This document shows positions 7,498 through 16,211 of a DNA stretch of 61,059 nucleotides, piece after piece. A program made the position numbers and the translations under genes. The notes beneath the pieces were generated by a model. The model was not told where the DNA came from. It did not search any database and saw only the letters and a program-made list of their open reading frames with translations. Within the stretch, counting starts at the first letter, position 1; every line of letters begins with the position of its first letter. Source of the stretch: JACRPI01 sp964385055 (GTDB lineage Archaea; Nanobdellota; Nanobdellia; Woesearchaeales; DSVV01); the NCBI GenBank assembly GCA_964385055.1, contig CAYLMH010000006.1, positions 1 through 61,059 of the forward strand, in the 5' to 3' direction.

Positions 7498-8751
7498 TCA
7501 AGTGCTTATACAAGCACCATTGCTACAAGTTGTTCCCTGTGGACATTTAATCGTTGTGTAGTACGCAGTGTTATCTGATCTACAATATGCTTCGTAGATA
7601 TAATCCGTACTTTTACAATTGTCCTTATACGTCTTCAGCACTTTATCCGTGTACCAGTTTCCTGAAACTTCGCCATAAACTGTTGTGGTGAATGTTTTTC
7701 CACCATAATCTCCATCAGTGTCTTGACAAGTATAACCTGCAAGAGATTGATCTGCACCAGAAGCTGTTCCCTGCTGAGCTGTTGTAGTTTGACCTGTCTG
7801 CTGTCCACTCTGTTGTGTTGTTCCTGCTTGCTGACCACTTGCGGTTCCAGTTTGTTGCCCATTTGTCTGTCCAGCACCAGAAGTAGAGCCAGTGGTCTGA
7901 CCAGAAGTTCCTGTCTGTCCAGTCTGTGTATTTTGAGTAGTCGCAGCAGCTTTTTTCTCATCTATACATTTTTTATATCCTGCTTCGTATCCTTTTTTGT
8001 ATTCTTCTTCAGCTTTTTTCTTTTCTTCTTCAGAAACTTGTGTATTTTGGTTTGTTTGCTGAGAACCAGAAGCTGTTCCTTGCTGAGCTGTTGTAGTTTG
8101 ACCTGTCTGCTGTCCACTCTGTTGTGTTGTTCCTGTTTGCTGACCGCTTGCAGTTCCAGTCTGTCCTGTAGTTTGATCTCCACCAGAAGCTGTTCCAGTT
8201 TGCTGTCCAGAAGTCTGTCCAATAGTGTCAGTCGCGACACAAGTTGCGTCTTTACACATAGTTCCTGTTGGACAGGTTAATGGGTAAGAAGCTGCTTTTC
8301 CATCCGCTGTACAATAATATTCTGTAATAATGGATTTATCTTTGCAAAGATCATACATTGTTTTACCATCTGCAGTAACAGACCCTTTGACAGGAACAGT
8401 AGTTCCTCCTTGAACATCCATATCAGTATCTGTACAGGAAGGAGTAGTGGTATCTCCAACAGCAAGACCTGTCAGAAGCGCAACCTGCTTGTTCATTGCA
8501 GAAGTGTCCATCTTCTTCACTGCTTGCTTTTCAGTATATTTGCCATCGTCTTTGAGACACTGCGTATATCCAGCTTCCAAACCCGCGTCGTACGGAGTCT
8601 TTTCACCAGCAGCAATTGCCTGCCCAGAAAGATCATATCCTCCTAGAGAAAAAGAAAATCCATTTGCAAAAACCATCATGAGGAGCATGCCAATAATACC
8701 TGCTGCGCCTATTGTAGAAGTTGCGTATAACTCTGATTTCTGTTTTGCCAT
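7498..8751 (-). CDS. Cys-rich surface protein with Gln/Thr/Ser/Gly-rich repeats
   Basis: About 417 residues. An N-terminal hydrophobic anchor (about 10-32) is followed by two copies of a Cys-rich module (C.DTD...DLCK...YYC...CP.GT.C..A.C): one before and one after a long low-complexity region of QQTG/TASG repeats. A charged coiled segment (SEEEKKKAEEEYKKGYEAGYKKC) splits the low-complexity region. Such modules occur in predicted secreted or cell-surface proteins of DPANN archaea; the role is unknown. GTG-ATG-ATG are possible starts; the AGAGGTG box favours the second ATG at 8751. Confidence 0.7.
   Translation of the reverse strand: MAKQKSELYATSTIGAAGIIGMLLMMVFANGFSFSLGGYDLSGQAIAAGEKTPYDAGLEAGYTQCLKDDGKYTEKQAVKKMDTSAMNKQVALLTGLAVGDTTTPSCTDTDMDVQGGTTVPVKGSVTADGKTMYDLCKDKSIITEYYCTADGKAASYPLTCPTGTMCKDATCVATDTIGQTSGQQTGTASGGDQTTGQTGTASGQQTGTTQQSGQQTGQTTTAQQGTASGSQQTNQNTQVSEEEKKKAEEEYKKGYEAGYKKCIDEKKAAATTQNTQTGQTGTSGQTTGSTSGAGQTNGQQTGTASGQQAGTTQQSGQQTGQTTTAQQGTASGADQSLAGYTCQDTDGDYGGKTFTTTVYGEVSGNWYTDKVLKTYKDNCKSTDYIYEAYCRSDNTAYYTTIKCPQGTTCSNGACIST
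7755..7850 (-). repeat. internal coding repeat, copy 1
   Basis: This ~96-bp segment is nearly identical (a few mismatches) to 8065-8160, offset by 310 bp, inside the surface-protein gene. It encodes QQTGTASGQQ-type residues. The high DNA identity points to recent duplication or gene conversion. Confidence 0.75.
8065..8160 (-). repeat. internal coding repeat, copy 2
   Basis: Partner of the repeat at 7755-7850, same strand and reading frame. Recombination between the copies would delete about 310 bp; 310 is not a multiple of three, so the outcome would depend on the exact crossover and alignment. Confidence 0.75.
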
Positions 8752-8844
8752 CATCACACCTCTTTTTTTATAAAAAATAAAGTAAAATCAAATAATTACA
8801 TGATTTTTGCAAAAACGAATATATAAACCTATCGAAGAAATCAA

Positions 8845-11217
8845 CTAAAATTCTTTCCATTCACCATCGAGAACATCTTTAATTTGTTTTGCTTTCTTTT
8901 CCCCAAGCTGCGGAACTTTTCGTAACGCTTCTTCTGATGCGTTGACAAAATTCTTGACACTTTTAAATTCTTTAAGAATAGGTTTTGCGAGTGTCGGTCC
9001 AACGCCTGGAAATGCAGTGACCACATATTCCTGCTGATCTTTAAGAGAGATCGGTTTTCGGTCTCCGTGTAAACTAAATCCTTTGTTTTCATCATCTTGT
9101 TCTCGTTTTGCGATTTGCGCGAGCAGCGCAGCGGTTTCTTTAGAAGATTTGGTTTGCAGAACAGGAATCCCAAAATCAACAGTAAGCGCGGCAAGCATGC
9201 CCCGAATCGCGTTTGCGTGAATGTTACGAACAGAATACATATCTTCCATCCCTTCGATAATGTACAAAGGTCGCCCATATGTTTTTTTGAGCTCTTTTGC
9301 CTGCTGAAGAAGTCGTCCATCAATTAAACTATTGACAAAATCAGAAACAGTTTTGTATTCAATCGCGCATCTGCTGCTGAGTAGATAATCGCCTACTTCA
9401 AGCTGTTGCAAATCAATAGAAATTCCTAAATTTAAGAGTTCTTTGATCACATAACTTCCTTTCTCCCGATGATCCACAAAAATAGTGTATTTCTTATCTT
9501 GCTGAACTGGAACAGAAGAGGACAAAAGATTGGAAGGTGAAGAGTTTGAAGAACCAAGGGAAGCAGAGCCAGAAAAGGATGACAAAGAAACAGAGGAAGA
9601 AGCTGATGATCCATAAGCCTGAAGCGGCATTTCTTTTCGCTGGACAGGAGTCTTCGCAAAAATAATATTTTTTTTCAACTGCGCGAGATTTCGGTACATT
9701 CTTTTTTCTTTGTGATGCGCGCTCCAGCGATATCCTTCATCGCGAGTTCCTTTCGTGACCAGAATAAGAACCTCGCCTTCACCATGTCTGCCAGTTCTTC
9801 CTTTTCGTTGAATATGACGAATAGCGCTTGGGATGGGTTCAAAAAAGAAAACAGCGTCAACTTGCGGAATGTCAAGTCCTTCTTCGCCAACAGAACTGGA
9901 AACAAGAACATTAAATGCGCCGTTGCGGAATTCATCAAGCATGCCAAGCTGCTCTTTTTGTGATAATCCAGAACCACGCTTTTTTGCCTGACCAACGAAA
10001 AGTTTTGCGGTGATAGGAATTTCTGGACTGATTTTCAACCCATTGATAATCTCCACAAGTTTTGCGCCAGTATCGCGATATTGCGTAAAGAGAATCAGTT
10101 TGTAATCAGCATATCCTTTTTCATGCGCTGCAATAAAACGCTGAGTCAAAATCTCGCGCAACCGAGGGATTTTCGGATGTTCTACTTTTTTTTCAAGGAG
10201 CCCTTGCAGCTTCATGTATGCAGATTTAAAATTGACATCTGCAACAAGATTTTGGACTGCTTTGACTTTTGAAGTCGCTGCTTGTTTCATAATGTCTTCC
10301 ATGTAGATAAAAAGTGGATCAAGACCTTGTGTTTCCAGAAGTTCAATTGCGTGTTGTACTTTCATTGCTTCTGCGGCAAGAGAAAGTGCGCGAAGCACGC
10401 CAAAATCACGATTGCCGGATGCAATCTCTCCCTGTAAATGTCCCTGCAATTTCAAAAGATCTGTTTTACTATCGCTCAGCTGCATGTTCTGTTCAAGAAC
10501 TCCTTGCTTTTTGATTTCCTCAATTTTGCTTGCAAAACAATCTTTCAGATATTTTTGCACAGTCGCAAATTCAGCAGGAAAATCAACATACTCCCAATGG
10601 AGCGCAACATCCTGTACATACGGAGCAACATCAGGATCAGTGTCTGTGCGCACTTCAATTTGTTCAATCCCTAAATTCGTGATGACTTCTTGAATTTGAT
10701 CAAGATCGCTTCCTGGAGACGCAGTGAGCGCGAGAAGTCGTGGAGAGCGTGCGCGCTGGTGATATTGTTGGCTGATCCACACATAACTGTAATCTCCTGT
10801 TGCGCGGTGTGCTTCATCCACAACAAGGCAAGAAACATTAGACAAATCCACTTTATTTCCAATGATGTCATTCTCCAGACCTTGCGGTGTGGTCACAATA
10901 ATTTGCGCAGTAGTCCAGAGTTGTGCGCGTTTTTCAGGAGAAACATTTCCAGTAAAAACAACAATGTTGTCTGCAAGCGCCGGAAGATGAGTACGAAGCG
11001 TGGTCGCGTGTTGATCAACAAGCGGTTTTGTGGGAGCAAGAATAAGACATTTACTAGTTGGATATTGCGTTAATCGATGCGCGACAAGCATCAGCGCAAG
11101 CGCGGTCTTTCCCATTCCTGTTGGCAGGACAACAAGCGTATTATGCTGAGACACTGTTGCGAAAATAGTTTCCTGATAAAGACGAGGGGTAAAGTTCTGG
11201 ATAAGCGCATTGGACAT
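8845..11217 (-). CDS. hef: Hef helicase-nuclease (FANCM/XPF-like)
   Basis: A stalled-fork repair enzyme with an SF2 helicase and an XPF-type nuclease in one chain. Visible: Walker A PTGMGKTAL (32-40), DEAH (134-137) followed by RATGDY, helicase motif VI around RKGRTGRHGEG, then a Ser-rich linker (about 545-575). The ERCC4 nuclease follows (about 580-700) with VDHREKGSY and GDYLLSS; two helix-hairpin-helix motifs (PGVGPTLAKPI; VPQLGEKKAKQI) close the protein. The 790-residue length fits active Hef. The nuclease motif that is usually ERKxxxD reads EYKTVSD here: the catalytic E, K and D are kept but Arg is Tyr. Confidence 0.95.
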   Translation of the reverse strand: MSNALIQNFTPRLYQETIFATVSQHNTLVVLPTGMGKTALALMLVAHRLTQYPTSKCLILAPTKPLVDQHATTLRTHLPALADNIVVFTGNVSPEKRAQLWTTAQIIVTTPQGLENDIIGNKVDLSNVSCLVVDEAHRATGDYSYVWISQQYHQRARSPRLLALTASPGSDLDQIQEVITNLGIEQIEVRTDTDPDVAPYVQDVALHWEYVDFPAEFATVQKYLKDCFASKIEEIKKQGVLEQNMQLSDSKTDLLKLQGHLQGEIASGNRDFGVLRALSLAAEAMKVQHAIELLETQGLDPLFIYMEDIMKQAATSKVKAVQNLVADVNFKSAYMKLQGLLEKKVEHPKIPRLREILTQRFIAAHEKGYADYKLILFTQYRDTGAKLVEIINGLKISPEIPITAKLFVGQAKKRGSGLSQKEQLGMLDEFRNGAFNVLVSSSVGEEGLDIPQVDAVFFFEPIPSAIRHIQRKGRTGRHGEGEVLILVTKGTRDEGYRWSAHHKEKRMYRNLAQLKKNIIFAKTPVQRKEMPLQAYGSSASSSVSLSSFSGSASLGSSNSSPSNLLSSSVPVQQDKKYTIFVDHREKGSYVIKELLNLGISIDLQQLEVGDYLLSSRCAIEYKTVSDFVNSLIDGRLLQQAKELKKTYGRPLYIIEGMEDMYSVRNIHANAIRGMLAALTVDFGIPVLQTKSSKETAALLAQIAKREQDDENKGFSLHGDRKPISLKDQQEYVVTAFPGVGPTLAKPILKEFKSVKNFVNASEEALRKVPQLGEKKAKQIKDVLDGEWKEF

Positions 11218-11294
11218 GGGAAATGTGAACAGGGTGGTGTTTATTAATGTATTCTCTATAAAGATTTAAAAATTAAGTAGCATTTATTGGAGAA

Positions 11295-11993
11295 ATGAGA
11301 AGAAAAAATCTAATCCTCTTCGATGTAGGCGCAGTCCTCATCAAACTTTCATATGGTGATTTTTACAGAGAAGCAGCAAAGCACTCTGTCCTCAATGAAA
11401 AAGAAATTGAAAAAGCATTTTTAGAAAGTTCTTTGGATGATCGAACGAATAGAGGAGAAATAAATGCAGCACAATTCTTCAGCGAACTACGAAGTTGTTT
11501 ACAACTATCAAAAGATCTTACTAAAGAACAATTAGAGGAGATTGTTGGACATAAATTTCCTGGAGAGATTGCTGAAATGATTAATCTAAAAAGAGCGCTT
11601 CATAAAGCAGGGTATGCAGTAGGGGTATTGTCGAATATTGGAGAAGAAGCGCATAGGATATTAGAATGGAGATATCCTGAGATATTTGCAGTGTATGACC
11701 ACAGAAATCCAGCTATTTTATCATACCAAATGAAAGCAATGAAGCCTGATCCAAGAGTATATGACGCAATAACCGGATTTGAAAGAATCATTTTTATTGA
11801 TGATAAAGATAAATATCTTCACGTTGGTCTTGAAAGAGGATGGAAAGGAATTCATTTTATGCAATACCCTGATGAAACAGAACCACAGAGAAAGAGCCAT
11901 AGTGATACAGGATATAGAAATGAGAACATAAGAAGAGCGAATTCTCTTGCAGAAGTAAAAAAAGCGTTAGAGGATTTTGGGGTAGAAATATAA
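11295..11993 (+). CDS. HAD-superfamily hydrolase
   Basis: 232 residues. Motif I is FDVGAVL (nucleophile Asp, as in the FDxGGVL subgroup of HAD-IA enzymes), motif II VLSNIG, motif III lysine in KPDPRVYD, motif IV FIDDKDKYL. A helical cap lies at about 20-85. It is probably a small-molecule phosphatase; substrate unknown. A GGAG box precedes the ATG. The stop overlaps the start of the cupin gene (TAATG), so the two are cotranslated. Confidence 0.85.
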   Translation: MRRKNLILFDVGAVLIKLSYGDFYREAAKHSVLNEKEIEKAFLESSLDDRTNRGEINAAQFFSELRSCLQLSKDLTKEQLEEIVGHKFPGEIAEMINLKRALHKAGYAVGVLSNIGEEAHRILEWRYPEIFAVYDHRNPAILSYQMKAMKPDPRVYDAITGFERIIFIDDKDKYLHVGLERGWKGIHFMQYPDETEPQRKSHSDTGYRNENIRRANSLAEVKKALEDFGVEI

Positions 11994-12379
11994 TGGTAAT
12001 CACTGGAGTTCTATTTGCATCAAAAGGTGTTGAACATGAAGACCAAAGAAGAACACTCTTGACTGCGTTTAATGGAGATTTAGGGGATTTTGTCGCAAGA
12101 CAAGTAAAGTTTGCAATTATGAAGCAAGATGCAATTCTTGGTGGTCATTATCATGATTATGACGAACTATTTTATCTGCTAGATGGAGCAGGAACATTTA
12201 CTGTGAAAGATCGTGCAGCAGAGATCATAGAAGAATATGATATGGTCAAAGGAGACAGGTTGTTCATACCACGAGGAATTGCGCATAAAGCATTGATCAG
12301 AACAGGATCAATTTTGGTAGGGTGTACCACAGAACCATATATCTCCCCAGAACATAATGACCATAAGTATGATTTTTAG
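11993..12379 (+). CDS. single-domain cupin protein
   Basis: 128 residues with cupin motif 1 GGHYHDYDELFYLLDGAG (metal-binding His/His/Glu) and motif 2 PRGIAHKALI. The shape resembles sugar-nucleotide isomerase/epimerase-like or small-molecule-binding cupins; I cannot choose. Translational coupling to the HAD gene suggests a shared substrate, for example a sugar or sugar phosphate (inference). Confidence 0.8.
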   Translation: MVITGVLFASKGVEHEDQRRTLLTAFNGDLGDFVARQVKFAIMKQDAILGGHYHDYDELFYLLDGAGTFTVKDRAAEIIEEYDMVKGDRLFIPRGIAHKALIRTGSILVGCTTEPYISPEHNDHKYDF

Positions 12380-12399
12380 GAAGGAACAGAAAGAAGGGC

Positions 12400-12966
12400 T
12401 CAATACTCATGCCCAGAACACAAAATTTTGTAATCCACTTTCTTCAATTTCAACAACGAACGCATCATTTCTTTAGGAACAGACGTAGGTAAATCAACCC
12501 TGCCATGTGCATTGTGAAACAGCGTATCGCCGCTGAACAAAATCTTTTCTTTTTCGTAATAGAGACAAATGCTTCCAATCGTGTGCCCAGGTGTCGCGAT
12601 GACAGATAATCCAAAGACAGAAAGATCAAGAGACTCAATGGGCAAGACAGCAATGGTAAACTGATCAACAACTTCGAGGTTCAAGATTGCGCCGAAGGGA
12701 TCTTTTTGCCGTGCAGCAATTTCTGCTTGCGACGCGTAAAATGTTGCGTGAGGAAATAAATGAAAATTACCAATATGATCATAATGAAAGTGCGTAAAAA
12801 GAACAAGATCAATGTTCGCAGGATCAATTTTTTTAGAAAGCTCTTTGAGAACAAGATCTTTGTTTCGCGGTCTTCCCGTGTCAATAATAATTTTCTTCGT
12901 AAAATCAAGAAAATAGACATTACTGTCTGCTGCGATTTTGTATACTTTTTCTGCAATCTTTTCCAT
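12400..12966 (-). CDS. metallo-beta-lactamase-fold hydrolase
   Basis: 188 residues with THFHYDH (HxHxDH zinc motif, about residues 58-64), the GHTIGS histidine, GDTLF for the bridging aspartate, and a final SGHEY histidine. The family is glyoxalase-II/MBL-like; substrate unknown. It is convergent with the cupin gene and divergent from the next NUDIX gene. Confidence 0.87.
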   Translation of the reverse strand: MEKIAEKVYKIAADSNVYFLDFTKKIIIDTGRPRNKDLVLKELSKKIDPANIDLVLFTHFHYDHIGNFHLFPHATFYASQAEIAARQKDPFGAILNLEVVDQFTIAVLPIESLDLSVFGLSVIATPGHTIGSICLYYEKEKILFSGDTLFHNAHGRVDLPTSVPKEMMRSLLKLKKVDYKILCSGHEY

Positions 12967-13042
12967 AGAAGAGACGAAGATGAAGACGCTAATAAATGTT
13001 GTGCAGCATAAATATTATAAAGAAAATTGTTTTCCTCCAATC

Positions 13043-13522
13043 ATGCCAGAAAAACCAATCCCCATTGCAGTTGGTGTAATTATCCACGAGAACAAAGTAC
13101 TTCTCATCAAGCGAATAAAAGATCCATACGCAGGGTATTGGTCATTTCCAGGAGGAAAAATAGAGTTCGGAGAAGAAGTCCACAACACTGCGATAAGAGA
13201 AATAGAAGAAGAAACAGGAGTGACAAGTTCATTTATTGAGCATTATGGCATGGTCTCAGAAAGAGTCATAGAAACAGAAAAAGTAACGCATCACTTTTTA
13301 ATCCATCTCTGCAAATTGCATCCAAAAACAACAGAAATAAAGCAAGGCTCTGAAGGAGAAGTCGCATGGATTAATTTTGAAGATGTGAAAGCGGGAAAAG
13401 AAAAACTAGTCCCAAGCGATACATTCATGTTAGAGAAAATGATTCTCACAAAACAAAAAGCACAGTTTGAATGTCTGATGGAAAAGAAAGGAAATCTCTA
13501 TATTGTAAAAAAGTTTGAGTAA
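13043..13522 (+). CDS. NUDIX hydrolase (MutT/NDP-sugar type)
   Basis: The NUDIX box is complete: GGKIEFGE then TAIREIEEETG. The preceding RIKDPYAGYWSFPGG is typical of MutT and ADP-ribose type members. I start at 13043 because a TATA-like ATATTATAA lies about 25-30 bp upstream; an in-frame ATG at 12980 would overlap the divergent MBL gene's upstream region. The C-terminal 35 residues extend beyond the core fold. Confidence 0.85.
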   Translation: MPEKPIPIAVGVIIHENKVLLIKRIKDPYAGYWSFPGGKIEFGEEVHNTAIREIEEETGVTSSFIEHYGMVSERVIETEKVTHHFLIHLCKLHPKTTEIKQGSEGEVAWINFEDVKAGKEKLVPSDTFMLEKMILTKQKAQFECLMEKKGNLYIVKKFE

Positions 13523-13539
13523 GAAGAGATAATAAAAAA

Positions 13540-14157
13540 TTATGATGACGCTCCTTTAACATCAAGAGGAATACCTTTTACCTGAAGAAGACCTGCATAT
13601 CGTTGATCCCCTGTGCGAAGATATCTCTCATAATAATCTAAAAGAACTCGTTCATCATCAAGTCGTTTAAGATGAAGATCACCAACAACTGCAGCAAGAC
13701 CATCAAAAGAATCTGCAAGTTCTGTAAAAAGAGGATCTGCACGACCTGAATGAGCTAAGCGATCTTGATATTGCGCAACAACGTGTGCATAATGACCATA
13801 TGCAGTTCTTCCAATATCGCGATGGAACTTCACTTGAGATACCCCTGTCTTTCTCACTGCATCATAAGCAAAACCAAGAACAAAGAGACAGCGGTCTCCA
13901 ACCTCTTTGAAAAGGTAAGGTTTGTCAGCAGCCTCCTGAAGTTGGAAAGTAAATGGTTTTATGTAACGACCGGTGTCTCCAGTAGCAGAGGGCTTTTCTC
14001 TTCCTGTAAAAACATCATCTGCAAGAATGAGAGAGCAAATAACGCCTGCAACATACGCTTGCGCTTCTGGAGAAACAGAAAGATGACGGCGTTCAACACC
14101 TTCTGAAACCATGTGAGAGAGTTCTTCAGTAGGATCTTCAATGAGAGTCAAACCCAT
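13540..14157 (-). CDS. conserved hypothetical protein
   Basis: 205 residues, mostly helical, no membrane segment. The middle stretch (YLFKEVGDRCLFVLGFAY... followed by HRDIGRTAYGHYA) recalls an uncharacterised family better known from proteobacteria, with L-x-x-x-G-D-x-x-L-F-x-x-G-F and D-I-G-x-x-A-Y signatures. I infer a possible bacterial origin. The gene converges with the NUDIX gene. No function is assigned. Confidence 0.55.
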   Translation of the reverse strand: MGLTLIEDPTEELSHMVSEGVERRHLSVSPEAQAYVAGVICSLILADDVFTGREKPSATGDTGRYIKPFTFQLQEAADKPYLFKEVGDRCLFVLGFAYDAVRKTGVSQVKFHRDIGRTAYGHYAHVVAQYQDRLAHSGRADPLFTELADSFDGLAAVVGDLHLKRLDDERVLLDYYERYLRTGDQRYAGLLQVKGIPLDVKGASS

Positions 14158-14226
14158 AACCTACCAATAAACATCCAGAATTAATAAATGCTCCGACACA
14201 AATGAGGGAACAATTAAAAAAACAAA

Positions 14227-14574
14227 TCAATCCAAAACATGCTGTTTTTTCAACCAATATCCAATATATGTCCCGATAACAAAGGTCACAAGAACAGCTT
14301 TGTAAGATAAATATCGCGCGCCAAAAATCATGCCAATTAAAAATGCGCCAGCCATAAACCAAAAGCGCATTTGATGTTTATATTTACGAATATACAGTGC
14401 GCGACCAATAATCAGACTAGAGAGGAACACAATCAAGACAGAAAGAACTTTGCTTCCTGCGATAAATGTCATGATTGCGCCAAGAATCAAAAAAAGAAAC
14501 GAAACATATTCTACCCAATTATCAATAAGATTCATTGCCGCTTTTTTTGTAGAAAGAATATCCATGCGAGTCAC
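14227..14574 (-). CDS. small integral membrane protein
   Basis: 115 residues with four hydrophobic segments (about 22-40, 43-62, 72-88, 91-108) and basic loops. Its ATG overlaps the stop of the upstream M50 protease (ATGA), so the two are coupled. Family not recognised; a role tied to the protease is an inference. Confidence 0.6.
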   Translation of the reverse strand: MTRMDILSTKKAAMNLIDNWVEYVSFLFLILGAIMTFIAGSKVLSVLIVFLSSLIIGRALYIRKYKHQMRFWFMAGAFLIGMIFGARYLSYKAVLVTFVIGTYIGYWLKKQHVLD

Positions 14575-15308
14575 CGGAGATCTCGTTCAATATAATACCA
14601 ATAGACTCCCCACATGACGCCAGCAAGCAAGAGCGCCCAGATTAAGGAGTAGACACCAAGAACAAAGAGAACAATGTAACAAAGCAGAATGCTAAAAAAG
14701 AACACATAGTTCATGCGAGACGCAAACAACAAACTAATACCATCAAGGTTAGGCAATGGAAGCATCGAGAACACCGCGTAATACAAATTGATGAAAGTCA
14801 TTTGATGGAAAAGGTCTGGAAAGATTCCGTTGATAGCGAGCGTTTCCCAAAACGTTGCCATGACAAGGTTCGCGAGTGGTCCTGCTGCACCGATGAGCCC
14901 ACAGGAGAGCAAGTTTAAGCCGTAACGGAAGTGCCCAAGACGTTGAACAGTCATGTGATAAAACGTCACTCCCCCTGTAATGAGAACAGGGAACTGACCT
15001 TGAAACAAAAATGTGCATAATAAGGTGATATACGTCCCAAGCGTCCAGAGCTTGTATTCTGTACGAATACCAAGAGAAAGACCATAAATTTTATGCGCAG
15101 ACTCATGAAAAAAGAAGGCAATGAAAACTATAATGAAAACCTTGATGTAATTAAAGATCCAATGGGCAAGTTGAAAGGACTCTGTTCCATCATCGTAGGC
15201 AAAAGCAAAGGTTACCACAGCCATTGCGAGAAAAAGATCGCGTAATTCTCGGGGAGAAAAGACGAAGAAATCACGGATTCTATATTTCATTTCAGCGTAA
15301 TCAACCAT
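14571..15308 (-). CDS. M50/S2P-type membrane zinc protease
   Basis: About 245 residues, six or seven membrane segments. FFHESAHK provides the HExxH zinc motif inside a transmembrane helix and LPLPNLDGISL gives the N-x-D-G motif with the third zinc ligand, as in intramembrane site-2 proteases. It probably cleaves membrane-anchored substrates. The start at 15308 follows a TATA box (15331-15338) shared with the divergent gene at 15381. Confidence 0.88.
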   Translation of the reverse strand: MVDYAEMKYRIRDFFVFSPRELRDLFLAMAVVTFAFAYDDGTESFQLAHWIFNYIKVFIIVFIAFFFHESAHKIYGLSLGIRTEYKLWTLGTYITLLCTFLFQGQFPVLITGGVTFYHMTVQRLGHFRYGLNLLSCGLIGAAGPLANLVMATFWETLAINGIFPDLFHQMTFINLYYAVFSMLPLPNLDGISLLFASRMNYVFFFSILLCYIVLFVLGVYSLIWALLLAGVMWGVYWYYIERDLR

Positions 15309-15329
15309 AGATGTGATTTTTGAGAAAAT

Positions 15330-15340
15330 GAGATATATAA
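15330..15340. promoter_or_regulatory. TATA region between divergent genes
   Basis: The near-palindromic GATATATAAAG lies 22 bp before the protease start on the minus strand and about 45 bp before the plus-strand gene at 15381. It probably serves at least the protease. Confidence 0.5.
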
Positions 15341-15380
15341 AGATTTGCAAAACTTTTTATTAACAGGAGAAACGGGAAAG

Positions 15381-16208
15381 ATGATGACAGTGTTGACTGA
15401 AATAAGGAAAGACCTTCTTGAGCTCGAACAAACACTCAGAGAACTAAATCAAGATGTTACAATAAAAGCATACATCCATGAGGAAAAAATAGAAAAAAAG
15501 CTTCTTGAAGAAATAGAAAAGGTAACAAAACTACTCAAAAAGCAAGAAAAAAAACAGGACGAGATCATAGTAGAACAGCTTGTGAGATTATATGAGATAA
15601 TAAGAGATGCAAAGAAGCAGCGAGAGAGTAAAAGTTTCAAAGACAAGCTTTCTGAGATCGCTGAGAAACTAGAACTGCTTTTGAAACCCATAAGAACAAC
15701 AGATATTCATGAAGAGATGATACTAGATGTAGAGATGGGAAAGTACGCTATTCTTTTCCCAAACAGCAAGGAGCGTTTTTTACGAACATATGGGGTCACA
15801 ACATGCACTGTTTGTGCACTTGCATTTCCAAGAATTCATTGTATTGTGCTTGGACATCTTGCGCCAAACATTGGAATAAGATTTACAGAATTTCTCATCA
15901 GAGTGAAAGAAGAAGTTAGAACAGTAGATCCAGATATTGAGAAAGAAAGATGTCTATTTTACCTAAAGGTACATCCACACAAAACACTGCTCAACCCAAG
16001 TGAATGGTTAAAAAGTGAAGAGAGAAAAAGCAGAACTCCTAAAACTATACAGAAAGTATTTCCAAACCTTGCGCAAATGGAAGTAAAGCAAACAAAAGTC
16101 ATTGAAGGATGCGCGATTGATGTAATTGTAGATAAGAACAGTGGAAAAGTAAACATCTACAACAGCTCCTTTGTCGATGCAGAATTCCCAAAACAAAGGG
16201 ATTTTTAG
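15381..16208 (+). CDS. hypothetical coiled-coil protein with Cys/His C-terminal domain
   Basis: About 275 residues. The first ~110 are charged helical coiled coil. The C-terminal half has TTCTVCALAF and, about 20 residues later, GHLAPN. The T-C...H arrangement vaguely recalls CheD-type deamidases (TxGSC...H), but I see no convincing family match. A GGAGA box precedes the ATG at 15381. Standalone; function unknown. Confidence 0.5.
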   Translation: MMTVLTEIRKDLLELEQTLRELNQDVTIKAYIHEEKIEKKLLEEIEKVTKLLKKQEKKQDEIIVEQLVRLYEIIRDAKKQRESKSFKDKLSEIAEKLELLLKPIRTTDIHEEMILDVEMGKYAILFPNSKERFLRTYGVTTCTVCALAFPRIHCIVLGHLAPNIGIRFTEFLIRVKEEVRTVDPDIEKERCLFYLKVHPHKTLLNPSEWLKSEERKSRTPKTIQKVFPNLAQMEVKQTKVIEGCAIDVIVDKNSGKVNIYNSSFVDAEFPKQRDF

Positions 16209-16211
16209 AAA

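Noticed and set aside
7723..8280. Long Cys/Ser-rich open frame opposite the surface-protein gene
   Set aside because: It is a mirror of the QTG-rich repeats; low-complexity codons leave the other strand open.
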